A stretch of 64,000 nt of DNA from Sitta carolinensis (Eukaryota > Chordata > Aves > Passeriformes > Sittidae): NCBI GenBank assembly GCA_032173965.1, contig CM063295.1, positions 620,001-684,000 on the forward strand. The letters are read 5' to 3'. The translations under genes and the position numbers were made by a program. The notes under the pieces are model-generated. The model was not told the origin of the DNA and searched no databases. It was given only the letters and a program-made list of their open reading frames with translations. How positions within the stretch are numbered: the first letter of the stretch is position 1; each line of letters opens with the position of its first letter. Below, piece after piece: positions 59,691 through 64,000 of the stretch.

Positions 59691-61502
59691 CGTACTGTGC
59701 TGCTGGGACTGCCACTGCCACTGCTGCAATTAAAGTGTCCACGTTTAAAGGGGACACTAAAACAGCAGAGCCCGGAGGGATGAGTCACAAAATTGATCTG
59801 ACAGTTGAAGAAAATATCATGCTGCAGAAGATTTGAGCTATATTGATAAAAATTGATAAAAATTTGCCACCCACCAAAAACCAGAGTGGTGCCAATTGCT
59901 TTTATCAGCGAGACATGCCAGGAGGTAGGGACTGCAAAGCGGAGCCCAGCATATTCTAGCAAATTTTGGGTCAGGATTAGGTACATCTCAGGCATGCTCA
60001 GAGAATTAGATAACTCGTAGAAGGCAACCAAAACCTCTCAGGAGCTTGTGGGCAACTCATAACCCTGCAGCACATGGGAGACCAAAGGAGTGATCAAACA
60101 GACCTAAATCCCAGCCAAATGAATCCCAGCAGACAACTGGAGCTCTAGGGATGACTCCTGCCATTCACAGGATGAAGGCTCAGGAGGGGTGTTTAATGAG
60201 GAGCTGGGGTGGCACCAAACTCCTCAAAGCAGAAGCTCCAAGCTACAAGTCCAGCTACCTCTGAGGAGTCTCCATCAAGTCTTGTGCCAGAAGCAAAGCA
60301 TGAGGGAAAGGATCCCTCTGTCTGGGAGAAAGCCCAGCAGGGATTGCTGGCTAAGCAGCTTAGGAAACACCTCTCCCCACTTCTCCCTTTTGCACCCAGC
60401 TGGTTTTGTGACCAATGGCTGCTGTGGGTGGGAGCAGTACCTCCCATGGCTAAAGCATCTCTTTGTTGACTCACTGCAGCAAACATTTTGCTCTCTTGCT
60501 TAGGGGAGAATTCAGGCTTACTTATTTGTTAAAAAATGCCCATCTTCCTATGCTCAATTCCCTCTCCATGATTAATGCCAGGCGCTGCAATCATGGCAGG
60601 GCTGCAGCTGGTGCTTAGGTGGCTCCTGTGCCAGCCTGAGTGCTGAGCTGGCAGCATCGTCCTCCCAGCACCAGAGGGGAAGGCAGACCCAGGCTCAGAG
60701 CAGCAGGGCAGGCAGATGCCACCCCAATGTCTCCACCAGTGGCACAGGGAGCCCCAGTGCCTGGGCCTAGAGGGGCCATGCCCACTCTGCTCCATCCTTC
60801 GGGAAAAAGCAGCAAAGGAGAGGGACCCCACGGTGGGCAAGGAGTCCTGTGCTGCCCAGAGGCACCACAGGGGGGCAAGGGCTGAGCCCCAGTCCCTGCT
60901 GGCATTTCATGGGGACAGAATCCCTCAGTGCTACAGGAAAGTGCACAGTGCAGGGGAACACACGCCCTTCAGCTGGGACAACGGGAAGCACGACAGAAAG
61001 ACTTTGAGTCCTTGTGTGCTAGTGCTGGAGACAGGGAATCAGGCCCAGGCAGGTTTTTAATTGGAATGGAATTGAAGTTACAGGGGGGACAAAATCCAAC
61101 CCTGCTTTGGTGTAAAGAAAGGAACTGGGGGGATCAGGGAAAAAAGCCCTGCAAGTTTCTATGACAACTGGCACAGTGAGAGCCTACACTTAACACATTA
61201 AAAGCTGCAGAAAAACAGCAAAACCCAAAACTTTATTTTATACCAGGTGTAGGAGGGCCATTTCCAGGGGAGATTGGGCACAGGCACTGGCATAGACACT
61301 GGGGTTGGTCCAGTGGTCCCATGGCCTGTGCACCCAGTGCAGGGTGAAATGAGCTCAGCCAGCCCAAACAACTCCTGCTGTCCCTTGGGCTCCAGGGACC
61401 ACTAAAACCAAATCCTTGTCCAAACCTTTCTTGGGCCAACATATTTAATTCTGCTTATCAAGGGGCCTGATGCCACCCAGGGCATCTGTGCCCTGAAAAA
61501 CC
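59691..61502. other. Unique non-coding segment
   Basis: No gene. Holds a small AT repeat, TTGATAAAAATTGATAAAAA, at about 59842-59861. Confidence 0.55.
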
Positions 61503-61963
61503 ATGGATCCAGAATAGTTTGCATTGGAAGGAACCTTAAAACTCATCTCATTCCACTCCCTGCCATGGGCAGGGTACCTGCCACTGTCCCAGGCTGCTCC
61601 AAGCCTCATCCAGCCTGGCCTTGGACACTTCTGAGGATCCAGGGGCAGCCACAGCTGCTCTGGGCAACCTGTGCCAGGGCCTGCCCACCCTCACAGAAAA
61701 TAGTTTCTCTCCAATACCAAATCTAAATATCTTCTCTTTTATTTTAAAACCATTCTCTTTTGTCCTATCACTGTCTGTCCACATAAAAAAGTCACTCATG
61801 CTTTCTTTAATAAGCTCCTTAAAGTACTGCAAGGCTGAAATGAAGTGCCACTGAAGCCTTCTCTTCTTGGGACTGAACACCCCCAGCTCTCCCAGCCTGC
61901 CTCCAGAGCAGAGGGCTTAGCCCTGGAAGCATCTTTGTGGCTTCCTCTGGATCCACTTTGTGT
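61503..61963 (-). repeat. CR1 LINE, about 0.46 kb
   Basis: Reverse-complement CR1: ATCCAGAATAGTTTGCATTG, CTGCCATGGGCAGGGTACCT, GGCAGCCACAGCTGCTCTGG, CTCTCCCAGCCTGCCTCCAG, ending near TTCCTCTGGATCCACTTTG. Confidence 0.93.
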
Positions 61964-64000
61964 GCAGAGCACCCCACCATGATCCACCAGGCTCAGTGGG
62001 CACAGGAGCCCAGGGTGGGCACTCTCACCCAAAGAGTAATAAAAAAGAAACTGAGTAAGAGCTGTGTTCATCCAGACTTCACCAGAACCATGGTCTTCAG
62101 CAGACCTCCCAGGCACCCAATGCAGTGCTGCCCTCCCAGGCTGCTGTGCAGAGGGTACAAGAGCAGGACAGCCAGGCCTTTTGCAGGGGGCCCTGCTCTC
62201 AGCCCTGGGTAAAAATTGGTACCAGTTTCCAGCTTCCCAAGCAAACAGCAATGTTGGCCTGGGCAGGGAGCCCAGAGGCCACAGTGCAAACCAGCAGGGT
62301 GATGGCTCCTCCATGCCTGAGCTCCTGTTGGATCCCCGCCAGCACCGCTCCTCCTCGGGGCCCTGTCCCATTCCCTCCACAGCCCAGAAGAACAGCCTGG
62401 ACCTAACTGTTCTGAACTGGCAGAGACCAGCTGAACTCCTGCACCCACTGCAAAAGCCCAGAGCAACCCTCTGCCATGCCATGAGACAGCCCCCCCGTTC
62501 ACTCCCACTTCTGCTAATCCCCAGCTCCCTGCTGTTTCCCAGTGCTCATTCCTACTTCTCCTAACTCCCCACTCAGGGTCAGCTCTGTTCTCCATTCCCA
62601 GACTGGCATTTGTTGAAGGACTACATTTCTCCAAAGTGCCCTTCCTTTCTCTGCACTCCAAAGTATTAAAGCCCCTCCATCTTCCTGGAGCTCAGACCGA
62701 ATCCACTGGCCAGACTCCAAAGGAAATATTTTATAAGTTTGTTGTACAGTTTCAGTGGCTCAGCCCCACTGCCAGGATACCCCAACCAGCACCAGAATCT
62801 TCTTTAATTATGTTGTGTGTAAAGGAGATCACTCCTTGAGTCTCCAAATACCTGTCTTGGCCTGGATTTGGGGTTGGAAGCAAGGAGACCATGTTCATGA
62901 CCCCTTCTGGAGGGCTACACTCCCTTTCAGCATCCAACCTGCACCTGCCCAAGAGCACCCACCCCACAGACCCCAACATTTCTCTTCCACCCTCCACGGC
63001 TCTGCCATCCCACTGCCACCAGAGGTGTTGGTGATGGCCTTTCATCCTTTCCTACAACCAGAGCTGGGAGCATTCTCCAAATATATGCAGGTGGTTTTGG
63101 GACAGTTTCTTGCATGATTGAATATCCCAATGAGTATCCTTCAATAATGGAGAGGTGGTCTTGACATTGCTTTTCCTACCCAACAGCCCCGGTGCCCCTG
63201 GCAGCATTTCTTCCTCCCCACTTCCCATGTGTGTCCTCCTCCCTCTGCTCAGCACTTGGAACCTGAGCTCCCAGCTGGACAACTCTTGCCCACCACAGAA
63301 GTCAAACACAGCCTATATGTGATTATCATCATTACTACAGCAATAATGTCTAGGAAGAAGGCACTGAAATGAAAACCTGGCTTAGGTACACATCATGCTT
63401 ATCATGATGGTCCTTAATGCTTCCAAAATGTAAATACCGATTTCTAGAGCCTTAAAACAACCAACATTTTACAAGATAATGATTCAGCAAGGAAACACTT
63501 CCATCTAAGTGCTGGCATGGCAAGATTGGAGTCTGGGAGATGAAATGTTCTGCTGTAAGGGCCAGGTGACAAAGAATTAGCTGTGGAGACAGCTCCGTGT
63601 AATGACTGAGGCAAAACAAACAGGAGCTGCTGCTTTCTGGAAGGTGGTTTCAAAGGTTCCTTGCATGTTTGCACATCTGAGGCTGGAGGACAGAGGGCGG
63701 GGGCAGCCTTTAATCCGAGATGGAGACAGAGCCACGAGGTGCCTGCCTGAAAGGGCTGTGGGATCCTGCTGCTGCAGGACGGGCTCAGAGACAGCTGGTC
63801 TCTTCCGCAGCGGCCCGAGGGCCAGGAGGAGCGGATCAGCACAGGGCATCCTGTGTCACTGCAGCTGTGTCCCTCCTGACACTCAGAGTGTCCAGAAGAT
63901 ATTCCCTGCTCCCGAGTGACGGCTCCCTGACAGCTGAGCATCGCCCTCGGCACTGGAGGCAGCGCAGGGGGGATGAGGGCAGCTCCCACTGCAAAGCAGT
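61964..64000. other. Unique non-coding segment to the right edge
   Basis: No gene or repeat recognised. 63310-63490 is AT-rich and repeat-free; 63700-63960 is moderately CpG-rich (TTCCGCAGCGGCCCGAGGGC). Several medium open frames occur on both strands but none shows a known family. Confidence 0.5.

Noticed and set aside
61796..62661. Two overlapping 200-codon minus-strand frames
   Set aside because: One starts inside a CR1 copy; neither shows a known domain.
63388..63408. Small inverted repeat CATCATG/CATGATG
   Set aside because: Seven-base arms are expected by chance in 64 kb.
1..64000. tRNA, rRNA, CRISPR, bacterial operons or a complete virus
   Set aside because: No cloverleaf-type B boxes, no regular spacer arrays, no ribosomal sequence and no intact retroviral gene was seen.

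Overview
The window looks like avian nuclear DNA, most likely from a songbird or close relative. The evidence is at least twenty copies or fragments of the CR1 retrotransposon with the typical bird 3' end (runs like TGGCACAGGGTGCCCAGAGC and ATTCTATGA tails), short introns and a GC-rich background, plus a vertebrate gene with GT-AG introns. There is no sign of prokaryotic organisation, CRISPR arrays, tRNA or rRNA genes.

One protein-coding gene is recognised: the ankyrin-repeat and fibronectin type III gene ANKFN1 (vertebrate counterpart of Drosophila wide awake and mouse Nmf9), on the minus strand. Sixteen coding exons were placed by splice signals and reading-frame continuity: one at 36116-36244, then fifteen packed between 10813 and 387. 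They encode an N-terminal extension, the conserved start beginning MTQQMRDLQ, an ankyrin block, a helical linker, an FN3 domain, and the long family-specific C-terminal region with the GLYLGYLKLCS motif. The last ~20 codons and 3' UTR lie beyond position 1; the exon(s) before 36244 were not found. Splice phases agree at every junction except one: exon 2289-2454 is one base short of the phase needed by exon 1731-1881, which looks like a single-base deletion near 2308/2309.

Region by region: 1-386 is a CR1 tail plus intron; 387-10813 is the compact exon cluster; 10814-36115 is a 25.3 kb intron with CR1 copies, a CpG-rich segment (about 18410-18965) that could be an internal promoter for the short isoform, a 16-bp-period minisatellite (19745-19990), a solo LTR inserted into a CR1 (28504-28799), a second CpG-rich patch (30710-30930) and a 255-bp all-purine GGGAA tract (35609-35863) close to the exon at 36 kb. 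From 36245 to 64000 no coding exon is recognised: it is 5' intron and/or upstream intergenic DNA with more CR1, a CpG-rich patch near 47.6 kb, several AT-rich, homeobox-motif-rich stretches that look like conserved regulatory elements, and a very old, decayed LINE reverse-transcriptase fragment at about 59.04-59.69 kb.

No wholly new biological system was found. The best leads are the frame break in ANKFN1, the internal CpG segment as an alternative promoter, the nested LTR, and the candidate enhancers.
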